A stretch of DNA of 64,000 nt, taken from the NCBI GenBank assembly GCA_006384855.1, contig VCJN01003428.1, positions 124,001 to 188,000 of the forward strand, read 5' to 3'. Each line of letters begins with the position of its first letter. The stretch's first letter is position 1. A program made the position numbers and the translations under genes. Positions 23,722 to 35,800 of the stretch are shown here, in pieces. This DNA comes from Tetraselmis striata (taxonomy: Eukaryota > Chlorophyta > Chlorodendrophyceae > Chlorodendrales > Chlorodendraceae). Below the pieces are notes generated by a model that had not been told where the DNA came from, ran no database searches, and worked only from the letters and a program-made list of their open reading frames with translations.

Positions 23722-23762
23722 CCCCCGCCCCCCCCCCCCCCCACACACACACACACACACAC
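23722..23762. repeat. Poly-C run followed by (CA)n microsatellite
   Basis: About 20 bases, nearly all C, are followed by ten CA units. It lies in the 580-base stretch between the GT29 gene and the RNase-kappa-like gene (23467-24044), in which I see no other feature apart from the poly(A)-type signal. Confidence 0.9.
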
Positions 23763-24044
23763 ATCCCCACCCGTCCTGCAGCCAAAGAGGAACATGTAGC
23801 AGCAGCCCTAACAGCTAGGGCCGGTGAAACCCTGCGCTCGGGCATAAAATACCAACCCGAAGACGAGTAGCAGCTGGTCGACAGCCCACAGCCACATACT
23901 AATTGGGCCATGGCAGCGCACTGGATGCTCTTGATATAAGAGTGGCCATCACATGCGGTGTTTGTGTGTGCTGGTGCCACGATGGTGGGTGGCGAGGCTG
24001 GCTGGGGAAGGGTGAGACATTTCACATAGTAGGGCAGTCGGCCC

Positions 24045-24571
24045 CTAGCCCCTGCGGCTATGGTAGCAGTAGGCGATGATCGAGATGACCATAAATGCGG
24101 CGTACACGCCCGCCACTGTGTAGCACTGCTTGGAGGAAGTCACCGCCATAGGCCCCAGCTCAGACGGATCCTCAACATGTTCGTGCCACTCTCCCAGGTA
24201 CCTGCATGGAAGCAGGGCGTCAGCACGGCTGGCAAACATGCACAGACCAAACATGAGCGCGGCACGGCGGCCGGGGGGGGGGGGGGGGGGGGGTGGTCCA
24301 TCATGTGTGGGGCAGCCCGGGTGGGCACGCACGGATACTGAATGGAGATGAGGTATGCGATGGCAGCCATGAACACCGCCCCGAAGAACGACATCATGCT
24401 GCAGAACAGCGAACCTGGCGGTAGGGAGGGCATCAGAGAGTTGGGGGGATGGGGGTCAGCCAAAGAGGGGAGGGCGCAGAAGTCCGCCCAGAAGTTGCTC
24501 AGCAAGCACGATCGCGAAAAACCCGACTACCTGCACCCTATGCTCCGCTTGCAGACCTGGGGGCGGCCCAT
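24045..24571 (-). CDS. RNase kappa (RNASEK)-like small membrane protein
   Basis: Three exons (24571-24537, 24398-24333, 24201-24045) join in phase into 85 residues starting MGRPQVCKRSIGMMSFFG. Two hydrophobic helices are clear: FFGAVFMAAIAYLIS at residues 15-29, and CYTVAGVYAAFMVISIIAYCY near the C-terminus. Between them is a short acidic loop (GEWHEHVEDPSE). Size, topology and the C.. AG.Y spacing match RNASEK, a two-helix protein found in V-ATPase complexes (Vo subunit f) and first described as an endoribonuclease. Exon 1 is only 35 bases long and was chosen because its donor phase fits the acceptor before CATGATG. The second intron contains a long C tract on the sense strand. A vacuolar or Golgi proton-pump role is inferred from the family. 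Confidence 0.72.
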
Positions 24572-25334
24572 CAACCCATGTTTGCCCCCTGCCTGCGCTG
24601 GGCAGCCAGAGGGAGACCAGGCCCCTCTGACTGCCTCCCCTGGCCGGCGCGACACTGGCTGCTGCTGCCTACTGTCCCTGGCTACGCGTCCCGAACGCGG
24701 GCAAGCAGAGCCCCGGAAGAGGTAAAACAGCCGGTGAGCGCATTATTGGCGACTGGAGTCGCGTGATGGGGGTGCCGGCGAGCGGCGATCTGGGCGTGCC
24801 TGTTGGTCCGCAGCACATGGTGGCGACCCTGTGCGCGCCGCGCGGCTAGCTAGGGCAGTGGAGGAGTCCCCAGCTTGGGTCTGCGCGAGTCCCTGGCCCT
24901 GCGATATCCGCGCAGCGTGAAGGTCCGCGGCACCAGTAACAGTACGGCCGCGTAAGGGCGTGAGCGCGGGCGCGGGCCTGTCCGACCGGGTATGTCGGTG
25001 CGGGGGGAACTCCTTGGCCGGCCACTGCAGCTGCTCTAGGTTTTTCTCATGGGTGCCTGCTGGGCACCGGCCATCGGTCGCTCGCAGCCCCGCGCCGCAG
25101 CGAATCGTATTGTAGTTATTATTCGCGCGTCAGCCACCATTCGTGCCCAGCGCTGCGTGACAGTCAAGCAAGCCCCCCGCTTGCTCCACGTTAAGAAACC
25201 GCAAGTGCAACGGTACATGACAGGCGCAAAAGGACGATTGAATTACTGTAGTGCTACGGGTTTTTAATTCGTCCGCCCCTCACCTGCCCTGCCCTGGTTC
25301 AGCAGAACGTATACGGGCAAAAGCAACATTGCTA

Positions 25335-25505
25335 GTGTGAAACCCTTGCAGCGTCCCTTCGACGGCCGTTTATGCAGCGATCCAGTCACGGAAAGCCCTG
25401 GGTATAGGGGCGGCGGCCCGTTACAGTCATCAAGCAAATTGCCGGATAACAAGCATTATTCCGCACGCCTAATCATATAGAGGCCAGTGACGGAATTTCC
25501 AACGA
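25335..25505. repeat. Dispersed repeat, copy 2
   Basis: Diverged second copy of the repeat at 18285-18455, same orientation, with shared blocks GACGGCCGTTT, CATCAAGCAAATTGCCG and GGCCAGTGACGGAATTTCCAA. It differs by an insertion of about 15 bases. Confidence 0.6.
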
Positions 25506-26132
25506 AACATTAGTGCTGTTATGAAAACGGCAAGGGCGCTGGAAGACGATCAACAATTCATCCGGCGGGCGGGTACGCGTGGCCATGCCTTTGTTTCCCG
25601 GCGTCTTGACGACCTCATATCAATTTCATTTGCTTGGGTTTCGGGCAAGAGTTCTATTCTTGCCGGAGTTCCGCCACGAGCCACTAGTCGCTAATAAAAT
25701 GTTACCATGATTGCTTGCATGACATGTACATAACCGCGGACGGTTTTGAGCGGGAATAATGGTCGGCAAGACCTTTGCCATATTGCCATGCACAGTAGAT
25801 ACTATTGAAATGCACAGCGGCGGCCGCGTAAAAGCTTGAACATTCGTTCATTAAACATGTTATGTTGTTCACTTGTGAAAGTTGCCTTTTTTTGAGCCAT
25901 TTTGCACGAAATTCTCAAAACGCATGTTTTGGAGGCACAATTGCACAAAATCCCCTTGGTTGCACTCGATTTCACTATTTACCCGCGCAAAACGTGCAAA
26001 ATTGGGCATGCGCAGAGCGGATGCGAGGAAAAACCTAAGTCAAGACGCGCGCCACCCCATCAATTCATTGCGTTTGACGTCGTGTGATCGTGGGGCAAGC
26101 GTGCGAGGGCAAATACTTTAAGTGTCTAATTG

Positions 26133-26137
26133 TTACA
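26133..26137 (-). terminator. TGTAA polyadenylation-type signal (minus strand)
   Basis: TTACA on the plus strand reads TGTAA on the strand of the DUF7869 gene, 108 bases beyond its last stop codon. Confidence 0.4.
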
Positions 26138-26244
26138 GTGCTCAAATCGCATTGTCTAATGGGCACGAGTAGCCAACACTCGCACCCCCCCTCCCGCCCC
26201 CCACAAAGGCCCCTAGAGATGCGTACGTACAACACCACTGTCTA

Positions 26245-29200
26245 TCATTGTATTGTCAACATGTCCAAAACGCACTTCTTCTCGTCTGCATTGAAGCGGT
26301 GGTCGTTGAACCACCTGCGTTTGTTGTCGACATCGAGTTTGTGGACGTTGAGCGCGGCACGGAGTCTTGCAAGCTCGTAAGTTATTTCCATGTGCCTAAT
26401 GCCGTCGAGGGGCAACGAAGCACCGCACTCCCTATTCGCCTCTTCCTGCAATTGCATGGTGTAGCGAAGCTTTGCCAAGGGCCGGCGCACAACAAGGTTC
26501 TTGTGTCTGGAGTCCTTGATCTCCGAGACGCCCTTCATGCTTGTCACGGCAGTTAGCTTGGTGCCACGGAAGTCGTGCTGGCACTGGCGGGCGGTCCGGC
26601 GAACGTTCGGGAAACGCAAGCTGAAGAGCGATAGAGGCATAGTGGTGATAGGCAACCATTTCATCTTCTTCGCAGCGTCCCAAGATGAGTCCGGTTATGG
26701 GTCGCGACTCTGTCGGGCCGCCGCGATGGCAAAGGTGAGCGGGATGTCGGGCTTCCCATGCGGCGTCGACAAGCAACCAAGGCTCGCACATGGTGACGTC
26801 CAACTCGTCAACTTCGGTGTGGTCCTCGGGCAAGCCATCCAAATCCTGGACGTCATATCGGTACCTTACGTAGGCCACAAGGTACTTGTTCTCCCAATCG
26901 CCGAGAAGACCCTCCTCGCGGTACGCGTCGGGGTTGTCGGCGGTGTTGTCCATGACGACCAAATTGCCGGGACGGGCGTCAAACTCGCGTCGGGTAGTGT
27001 CCTCATTCTCCAACGGGATCGCGACGGCATGACCCCCCTCCTCGGCCTCGTTCGAGTGCTCAACCGCTGTTGTAGCCGCTTGCGCCCCCCGCCGGCGCTT
27101 CCGGCGTTGAGTGGAGGTGTTGATGGTGATGGGGTTGTACGTCAAGACCCGAAGCTCCTCCTGAAGGTCGGCGTACCTGCGTGCCATGCCTTGGCATGTT
27201 TGGTCAAGCCTAGGTTGGGAACGCATACGTGCAGACATTGGATCATCGGCATCAAGATCCCTGTCAGGTAGCAAGGCGCCTAGCCAAGTGTCCAGCTCCG
27301 TGGTAGACTCGGGCCAAAACGCAAGGAAGGGAGTTCGATCCCTCGTCTCCAGTTCCCGGAGCGAAGCGAATTCCTCCTCCCATTCTCGCCTCTCATCCGC
27401 GGAGAAGTGCAACCTATCCGCCGCCTTCCAAATCTCCTTCTCCATGTCAGCAAAAGCCTTGCCCGGGTCAGCCTTGGAGTGGTAGAGAGGGCGAGAAGCA
27501 AGGTACGCAGGGGTGCCGTCGGGGACTCCGCGAAGGATGAACTCTGGCCCATGCTCTGCGGTATCGGACCAACGACTGCAATACAGGGCGCTGCGTACAC
27601 CACCGACCACAGCCTCCGATTGCTTGATGACGAACTGGTTAGAAGTCACCGTGTTCAGCACCTGGCCTTGTCGTGGAAGACAATTGCCAAGCCAAGTCTT
27701 GATGTCGAGGACTCCCTCGAGCTCCATGAAGTTGCATGTCGGTGTGAAGGCCTGACGAAGCTCGTGCAAAAGCTGAGCCTTGGTGAATGCGGCGTGGTCG
27801 TCAAGCCACACGGAGAATTTCGAGAAGACTTGGTCGACGCGCTCGTGGGTGTGCCTGGAAGGTGAACAATATAGTAAAAAGTCAGTAAGGCCCCAACTTG
27901 GCGACTGGTGGACCCGTTAACATAAATAATGTAAGTCAGTGGATGGTGCGGTTTTTTGGGGGGGAAGGGGGGGGGGGGGGGGGGGGGGGCTTACCCTACT
28001 GGGAGGAAAGAGAGACGGACTTCCTTGCAAAAACCCATGTGCACGAGCCATTGGCAAAAGCACAAGACGTACTTGTTCTTGTTCTCCCGGCAAGTGTTGT
28101 CGAGCTGGAACCACACAGTGTCCAATGCCTCGCCACGCCTCTCGATCTCCTTCTTGATAGTCTTGTACATGACGGTAATGGTGTTGCTACTGTTGTGAGG
28201 GAAGCAGTCGAAAAAGTAGTACACGTCGTCCGGCTGGCTCCCGTTGTACTTGACGCATGTCAAGTGACATTGCAGGAGGTTCTTCTTCTCCACCTCCTTG
28301 TCCCATGGCACAAGATGAGGATGACGGGTCTTGTCTTGATCCATGCCATCGATCTCGCAAACAAAGAGGTCCCTGTTTTTGCGGGAGTACTGCAAGGCCA
28401 CTTCCAAGAAATGCCGCTCGTGCAGTACCCTCTCCAGATGTTGCTCTTGCACGCGCTGAACGACAGCTCTATCGACAGGGTCCTTGTTGTACCTAGAATA
28501 ACGTTTGCGGCAACAATGCCATTGATAGGTTAGCTAGTACCGCATTCAAAATCGCAGTAATTTCTCGCTAGAACGACCGGGCGTTTGCTCATGCCACACA
28601 CTTAGTATCCATTAAGACTCATGGTGGGTTTGTGGCCGCACCGCAAAATCTTGGCGGAACTGGCACACACACTGCATTTGGTGAAGCGCTTGGTCTTCGG
28701 TACCTTCACATGCGGAAAGAACTGCAACCACGCTCGGCGGAAGGAGGAAATAGATGCGGGCTTCCCTAAATCAATTTGGGAATCTTGTTAGTACCTTGCC
28801 AAAAGACCATGTACTACGAGTTGCAGGCCCATTGGCCGGGAGAGGCAGGGAGGGGATGATAGAACCGAGCACTCACGGTTCTGATCCTTGCAGTCGGCCA
28901 CATACAACTTGTAGACCCGAGACTTCCTCATCCAACATGGTAGATGGCTTTGCGCTTGTCCGCTCGAGGGGTTGGGAATATGCTCAAGCCTGCCGCTAGC
29001 GTCGGACAAGTAGAGGTGAAGCCATGCTCTTGCATGGCTGCGTGGGGGAGAAACCTTGGGAACCTTGGCCCGCTTGAATGGAATCGGATCATCCAGGACA
29101 TCGCGCTGAATCTCTGAGAGCCTACGCTCGGATACATGGTGGATGAACTTCCACGCCTCGCGGCAGGTCTGCGAAATAGGACACATGAAAGAAAACAATT

Positions 29201-30663
29201 TGAGATTATTGTGTAGGTCGTGTGGTGGTGTCCGACACAATCCCCTCGAGTCACCACGGGTCCCTCCGCAGGATAGACACGCCTAGCGTCCATCCATAGG
29301 ATGGACGCACCTTGCGTCCATCCACAGCATGGACGCACCTTGCGTCCATCCACAGCATGGACGCAAATTGCGTCCATCCACAGCATGGGCGCAACTTGCG
29401 TCCATCCACAGCATGGACGCACCATGCGCCCATGCACAGCATGGACGCAACTTGCGTCCATCCACAGCATGGACGCAACTTGCGTCCATCCACAGCATGG
29501 ACGCAAGGTGCGTCCATGCTGTGGATGGACGCATGCCGACTCTAGCGGGAAAACGAAAACCAAATCCATGTGAGGAGTTCGATGCGATAGTAGCACTTTA
29601 CCTCAACTCGAATATACTAATTGATGTACTCAGTTATTTCTCCCAGCGCCATGCGTCCATCCACAGGATGGACGCAAATATATTACAGCTAAATAGAATA
29701 ATGGCCTTGCTTGAAATCAAGCAATGAATTCAATGCAGCAATACATGTGCGAACAAAGGAAAACGGTATTATTACTTAAGCTCAACATGTTAACAATCGT
29801 CGGTTTCTAGCATTAACACATGCGCGCGCCACAGGATGGACACAAATATATTCGAGCTAGGCAGTATTAGGAATGCTTGAAAGCAGCAAAGGAATTTAGT
29901 GCATCATTTGACATACCAAGACAAAACTTTATAATTACTCATGATCGGTATTTGGAGTTTTGGCTAGTCTATTAAAAGGGCACTTGCGTCGATACACAGT
30001 TGGAGCACACTCGACTGAAGTAATCGAAGGCTAAAGTAATGGAAAGGCACTCACCCGGATGAAGGTTCCGTTGGGCCTCTTCCACCACCATTGTTGCTTC
30101 GACTCCGAGTCGTCGCGGGTCTCCATGTAGGAATAACATTCAACGAAGGATGGCGAAGACTCCTCCGGTTGGAACGCGAGCTTGAGTCGGGAAGCAAGGA
30201 TATCGCGTGACCGATTTTGTCCCTCCGCATGCACCTCCTTTCGGGTCTCGAGAACGTCAAATAGGAATTCGTCGCGGCAACGGGCTTCCACCGCAGTAGG
30301 TGCCGATGGGTCAAAGGGCGAGCCGATGAGTCGAAAGAGGCACTTGCTGCCCTTGCAACACGGGTGAACGGCCTTGCGGCCGCGCGAGTCAACAACAAAC
30401 GCGCACGAGAGGATGCCCTCTGGGGTATCGCGACGAAAGCTCAAACCGGTGGTCTTTCCTTCACCAATGGCGCGATCGCGTTTAATAAAGCGATACTCAG
30501 CTTGGCCGAGCTTACCGGAGTTGCGAGGTTTATTTGGCACGACGCAAGTGCCGTGAAACGGCTTGGAAGATGAAGTGAGCGCCATCGGATAGGACGGGGG
30601 TTGAGGATGAGCGTTGGCGAGAGAGTGTGAAATGAGAAGAACTTTCATGGTGGACCGCCCCAC
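26245..30663 (-). CDS. DUF7869-type (transposase-like RNase H-like) protein, C-terminus disrupted
   Basis: Exons: 30663-30055 (the ATG at 30585 is an alternative start), 29168-28877, 28765 to about 28615, 28492-27995 and 27854-26245. Exon 2 has CREAWKFIHHVSERRL. Exon 3 has FRRAWLQFFPHVKVPKTKRF then CSVCAS. Exon 4 has VCEIDGMDQDKTRHP and FQLDNTCRENKNKYVLCF, and runs across the intron into FLPVGHTHERVDQVFSKF. These blocks define a large family of uncharacterised eukaryotic proteins (DUF7869). Spaced acidic residues suggest an RNase H-like, possibly transposase-derived core; that function is inference. The exon 3 donor is not canonical: AATGG is followed by AT instead of GT. In the last exon the coding-looking frame changes near 26735, and that frame has TAA at 26695-26697, so the gene may be a pseudogene. 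It is divergent to the ParB-methyltransferase gene. Confidence 0.65.
29286..29533. repeat. Palindromic minisatellite, cluster 1 (intron of DUF7869 gene)
   Basis: About ten tandem units of 25-28 bases lie in intron 1 of the minus gene. Each unit has arms GCGTCCAT and ATGGACGC around a CCACAGC loop, so each can fold into a hairpin. All frames stay open, which produces spurious ORFs on both strands. Single units recur near 29650 and 29830, the latter two inside a diverged duplication of about 90 bases. Confidence 0.9.
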
Positions 30664-31075
30664 GATCGCCCTCAGTCAAACCTTACGTAGTATTTCGGAT
30701 TGCATGTTGACTCGTCGGTCAAAGGTTGCCCTCCATATCTGTGGTTGCGAGCACCCGGTCAACGCGTTTCACATACCGATCATCGCAGTACATCGTACAG
30801 TATGGATTTATTTCACTAACCAGTACTACTGTAAAACTGCGGAAAGTGATGATATACAGTACATTCCGTAATACTTCGAACGGTATTATTAGGTGAAATA
30901 TTTATCGTCATATATGCGCGCTGCCAGTACTTTGTGCTGTACCCATGTGGCGGCGGCGCCGCCGCCGCCGCCATCGGGACCCAACGGCTGACCAAGGACT
31001 GCTGACGAGAGCTCAGAACGCACTTCTCCACAACCGCAACACCACCATCCACTTCCTTGCGAGCACGCCCAGACA

Positions 31076-31530
31076 GGTCCGCCGCTTTCACGATGCCGAG
31101 CCTTTGCCATTTCCTTTGCATGAAACTAACCTGTGATTGGATGCGGTATCGTTCGCGACCGAGCAGGTCAAGCGCGGGTTCTGGTCACCCCATCTGCCCC
31201 ACGCCCCTACCGGTCAACCGCCAGGTAACGCCCATGGACCCACAACTTCGCACTTCGCCCCTTCCTGCCCACCTCTGTTACTGATAGTCGAACCCGCAAA
31301 GATAGGTCCGCCGCTTTCACGATAACGAGCCTTGCCATTTCCTTTGCCTGAAACTAACCTGTGGTTGGCTGCGGTATGGTTCGCGACCGAGCAGGTCAAG
31401 CGCTGGATCCGGTCACCCCATCTGCCCCACGCCCCTACCGGTCAACCGCCAGGTAACGCCCATGGACCCACAACTTCGCACTTCGCCCCTTCCTGCCCAC
31501 CTCAGTTACTGAGTGTCGAGTCCTGCGCCG
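31076..31530. repeat. Tandem duplication, 229-base unit
   Basis: GGTCCGCCGCTTTCACGA starts at 31076 and again at 31305. The following sequence, including CCCCATCTGCCCCACGCCCC and the GTTACTGA end, repeats with few differences. The near identity of the units points to a recent duplication in the divergent spacer. Confidence 0.85.
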
Positions 31531-31830
31531 CTAGCCTGCTCTCTCAACCTCGGGTTCTCTGTGTCCTCGCGTTTATCTGTACTGACTGATATGTGCCGAT
31601 GGCGATGCTGCGCGCCTGCAGGCGGCGGCCACTCGGCCGCTCGGCCATATGAGTGCGTGGATATCGGCGATCTGGAATTCGCCAAGGATAGCTTTCCCCG
31701 GGCAACAGCAGGCAAAGCCTGGTGAGAGCGGGAGCACGGAACCACCTGAAACTGAAACGCGACAGGTGAGAGAGGCCTTGTCCATCGTGCCTGCCTAAAT
31801 ATAATTATCTTTAGCCCTTGTGTCGCTTTA

Positions 31831-32080
31831 GTGTCCATGCTGTGGATGGGAGCAAGTGTCCATGCTGTGGATGGAAGCATGTGTCCATGCTGTGGATGGA
31901 AGCATGCGTCCATGCTGAGCATGGAGACATTTACCAATCCTGTGTATAAAAGCATTATTCCATGCATTAGATGGACATATGCGTCCATGCTGTGGATGGA
32001 CACATGCTTCCATGCTGAGCATGGAAGCATGCGTCCATGCTCAGCATGGAAGCAAGCGTCCGTGTCGTGGATCGACATAC
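31831..32080. repeat. Palindromic minisatellite, cluster 2
   Basis: About eight units related to GCGTCCATGCTGTGGATGGA, more diverged than cluster 1, lie in the divergent spacer. Together with cluster 3 it sits inside a larger tandem duplication. Confidence 0.85.
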
Positions 32081-32540
32081 TTCCAGTGGAAACCAACCTA
32101 AAATTATGGATTACATAAAGCTCGTTTGTTTGTGTGAATGAAAGAAAGTGTCTAATTTATCTGATATTCCAAGTCCTGAATTATGGGACTCTTAAACCGA
32201 TTTAATGTTCAATTACTGTAGATCTGGTCATAAATCCTTTGTCTGCAAGCATTCTCTCATGCATTAGCCGGACATATGCGTCCATGCTGTGGATGGACAC
32301 ATGCGTCCATGCTGTGGATGGAAGCATGCGTCCATGCTGTGGATGGACACATGCTTCCATGCTGTGGATGGAAGCAAGCGTCCGTGTCGTGGATCGATAT
32401 ACTTCCAAAGGAAACCAACCTTAAGCTATGGATTGCCTAAGCTCGTTTGTTTGTGTGAATGAAAGAAAGTGTCTGTTTTACCTGTTTTTGCATGTACTGA
32501 ATTATGGGAGAATTAAATCGATTAAAGGTTCAAATACTGT
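31950..32540. repeat. Tandem duplication of about 298-base spacing
   Basis: CATGCATTAG, then the palindromic units, then CGTCCGTGTCGTGGATCGA, GGAAACCAACCT and GCTCGTTTGTTTGTGTGAAT occur twice in the same order. The copies differ at perhaps one base in eight. Confidence 0.75.
32276..32396. repeat. Palindromic minisatellite, cluster 3
   Basis: Four to five units of the same GCGTCCATGCTGTGGATGGA family, forming the second copy within the larger tandem duplication. Confidence 0.85.
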
Positions 32541-32829
32541 AGAAATAAGCGTAATTCTGGATAAATTTACATGTCGGCGAATTATCTAGTCAAAACGCCC
32601 TTATATGGTGATCGATTATGAAACTTTTCGGGAGCATATTCTGGTGTGGTGTTTCTGAGGCATGATATCCCATTATTTTTAGTGTGGACCATGTGGTCAG
32701 TCACAGCATGGAAGCAATAATGTAATTTTAGAAAGAGTGCGACATGCTTCATTGTTACTATTTTGTCAATATGCTTATGTCGTGTACCATGCTCTGGACC
32801 AGCCCATCGTGTCTCAAGATAGCACAGAC

Positions 32830-35800
32830 ATGGAGGCGCTCCGAGCGGCTGCCTCGAGATCGAAAGGGGGAAAAGGGGAAAATCTCTCCGCCAAAATGTT
32901 GGCCGCGGAGGGCAAATCACGTTCACGGCCTACCCGAGGAGATCCGGGAGATAAAAACTTGTCGGCCGAAGAGAGAGCCGCAAAGCGTAAAGCGGGAAGA
33001 GATGTCATCGATAACCTTCCCTATGATTGGACCAAAAAGCGGCGCAAGACCAAGCCAATGTAAGTTGAAATCGCTTATTGTTTTCTTATATTAACCATTC
33101 TCGCCGGGTTTGTAAGCTTTAGGCGAGAGACTGTAACATAGGCAAGGAAAAGGTTTGCAGCAAAGGAAATTGTTACAGTTTGCCAAGGCATACACGGCTT
33201 TTGTACCACTATCCGTTTGGCTGTCGGTTTGCATGTAGGCATTTAGGTTCATGTATGCAATCTAGGCTTGCTGTCATCATGGGGTCATCGGGTTGCTATG
33301 GCTGGTGAAAGCATGGCATGTGGCGAGCATGTGGCAAGCATGTGGCAAGCATGTGACAAGCACGTGGCAAGCATGTGGCGAGCATGTGACAGGCATGTGG
33401 CAAGCATATCTGTGTGGGTGGGTGAGCAGCTTAGTTGCGTGTTGTTGTGTTAGTATAAGGGAGTGAGTGTTGTGAGTATGACGGTATAGGTGTGTGGGTA
33501 TAGGTAGGTATAGGTGGATATATAGGTAGGTGTAGGTAACGCTAACATTCCATCCCGGCCCAAAAAAGTAGCCCTACGGGATACGTAAAGGAAAGCGGGC
33601 GGGATATTTGGCAGACAGGATATGATAATCATGTTGCGTAAGCAGAAGGCGGAGGGAAGGTGTGTTTCGGGCATAGACATGCAGCATATCGACATTTTTG
33701 AGGTTGGCATAGGGTTCCCATGAGTCGTGGGAATCGTCGTAGCCGGACCAATGCACAAGGAAAACTAAAGCAGGGCCGCGGGCATGGTGTGGCGAGTATT
33801 GGTCAATGCGGTGGTCGCGAATGGCGTCGACGATATATTCGTCTTGCGGGGGCTCAATGCGGCCAGGTATGTCATCGGCGGGAGTGTCTGGGGATTCGCA
33901 GCGGAGCAGGCGAGAGATGTGGAACACGGGGTGGCAGACCATGCTGGTGGGCAAGCGAAGTTGGTAGGCCTGCGAGGAAATTTTGCGGACGATCGGATAC
34001 GGGCCGATGTAACGCTGGCGGAATTTGCGAACTGGTTGGTTGCGGAGCAGGAGGTGTTGTGTGGAAAGCCACACTTTGTCGCCCTCGGTGAATTCGTCGG
34101 GACGAGTTTTACGGTTGGCATATGCTATTTGGTATGCGTCGGCGAGTTTTAGTTCTTCTGTGATTACGGCATGGGTATGTTGTATCCGTGGAACGATATC
34201 AATGTGATTCGCGGGGTTGACCGGTTGAAACAAGAGGTGTGCGGGTGTAAGCGGGTTCATGCCGTAGCATGCTTCGAACGGGGTGCGTTTAATTGCGGAG
34301 TGATAGGCGTTGTTATAACTGAATTCGGCGAGAGACAAATTATTGAGCCATTCAGTGTGGTTTTGGTGCACGAAAGAGCGGAGGATGTGTTCAATGGTGC
34401 GGTGCGTACGTTCGGTTTGTCCGTCCGTTTGGGGGTGGTATGAGGAACTGATATTTAATTTCGTACGCAAAGAGCGAAACATATTTTGCCAGAAGGTCGA
34501 GGTGAAGCGGGGATCGCGGTCGGATATGATGGTGCGGCAAAGGCCGTGGTGGCGGAAAATGTTATCGATAAACAAGCGAGCGAGCTGGGGGGCGTCTATA
34601 TGAATGCTGCATGGGATGAAGTGGGCTTGCTTAGTAAAAGTGCAAACAAACGTGGCGATAGTGTCGAAGCCATTTTGCGCAGGGAGGCCGGTGATAAAGT
34701 CCATGGAAATAACTTCCCATGGTCGTGTGCCTTTGGGTAGAGGTGACAAAGAGCCAATGGGGCGTTGGGTGGAATTTTTTATGCGTTGGCAGGTCGGGCA
34801 GGTGCGGCAGTAATGTTTTATGGTTTTGCGCATGTTGGGCCACCAGAATGTTTTAGAGATGTTGGCGAGCGTGCGTTCTGCATCGGGGTGACCGGCCGCA
34901 TCGTGGAATTCCTGGATAATTAAGTTAAGCAGGGGTGTATCTGATGTTGGCAAGCAGACCTTATCAGCCATCTAGTACAACTTGTCGTTGGTATCGAACG
35001 TAACGCCAATGGGGATGCGATTGCCATAATAATGTGTGTCGGTTGTGTAGCCGTGGCGGATGCGAATAAGTAATTCAGGATTAACTTGTAGGTGGCACAT
35101 TGTTGAGAGGAAATCATGCATGTCCTCCAGATCTTTATCAAGAAGTTGGGTGTCGTGTTCAGTTAAGGCATGGTGTAGGTCTGGACGGCGGGACAGGGCA
35201 TCAGCTTCGTTTTGGGATCCTTTGCGATACAATATTTGTAGGACGGGTTTACCGGTGCGGGGGTGATTAGCAAGGTATGGGGAAATAACACTAAGCCACA
35301 GGGAGTGACGGCGGCCTAGCGCGGGCTGATCGGGTAAGTGGCGGAGTGTTGCGTGGTCGGTGATGACAGTTATGCGACAGCTGCCTTCGATATAGCAGCG
35401 CCATTCGTTCAATGCGCAGACTACACCTAAGAGTTCTTGATCATAGGTGGGGTATCGAGTATGGGCAGGTTGTAAAACTTTAGCATAGTAAGCGCATGGT
35501 CTGAGGTGGCCGGCGGAGTCCTTCTGCAGTAACACTGCACCTAGGGCATATTTGGAAGCATATGTTGAGACTACAAACTCGGCGTCTGGGCATGTTGCAG
35601 GAGTCATTAAGACCGGGGCTGAGCATAGTGATTGTTTAAGAGCATTAAAGGCGACATGCTCGCGTTCCCCCCATGTAAACTTTTTAGTTTTGCGGCAAAT
35701 ATCATAGAGAGGGGCCGCCATGTGGGAATATTTGTGGACATACTTGCGATAGAAATTGCAGAATCCAAGGAACTGTTGTATTTGTTGTACGGTTTTAGGT

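Larger units (their letters stand above)
24572..26244. other. Stretch with no gene recognised
   Basis: GC-rich to about 25.2 kb, then increasingly AT-rich up to the 3' end of the DUF7869 gene. No ORF with recognisable motifs was found. It contains the second copy of a dispersed repeat (25335-25505) and a NotI-like GCGGCCGC palindrome at about 25819. I found no convincing terminal inverted repeat here that would mark the edge of a large element. Confidence 0.4.
30664..32829. promoter_or_regulatory. Divergent spacer between DUF7869 gene and ParB-methyltransferase gene
   Basis: The two genes start back to back with 2.2 kb between them, so their promoters must lie here. It contains a tandem duplication with a 229-base unit (31076-31530), a second tandem duplication with a spacing of about 298 bases (31950-32540) and two clusters of the palindromic minisatellite. 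No core promoter motif could be assigned. Confidence 0.5.

Noticed and set aside
29251-29600. Reading frames repeating CVHAVDGR or CVHPQHGR on both strands, here and at 31.8, 43.1 and 45.2 kb
   Set aside because: The unit is a palindromic minisatellite without stops in any frame; it lies in introns and a spacer, so it is not a repeat protein.
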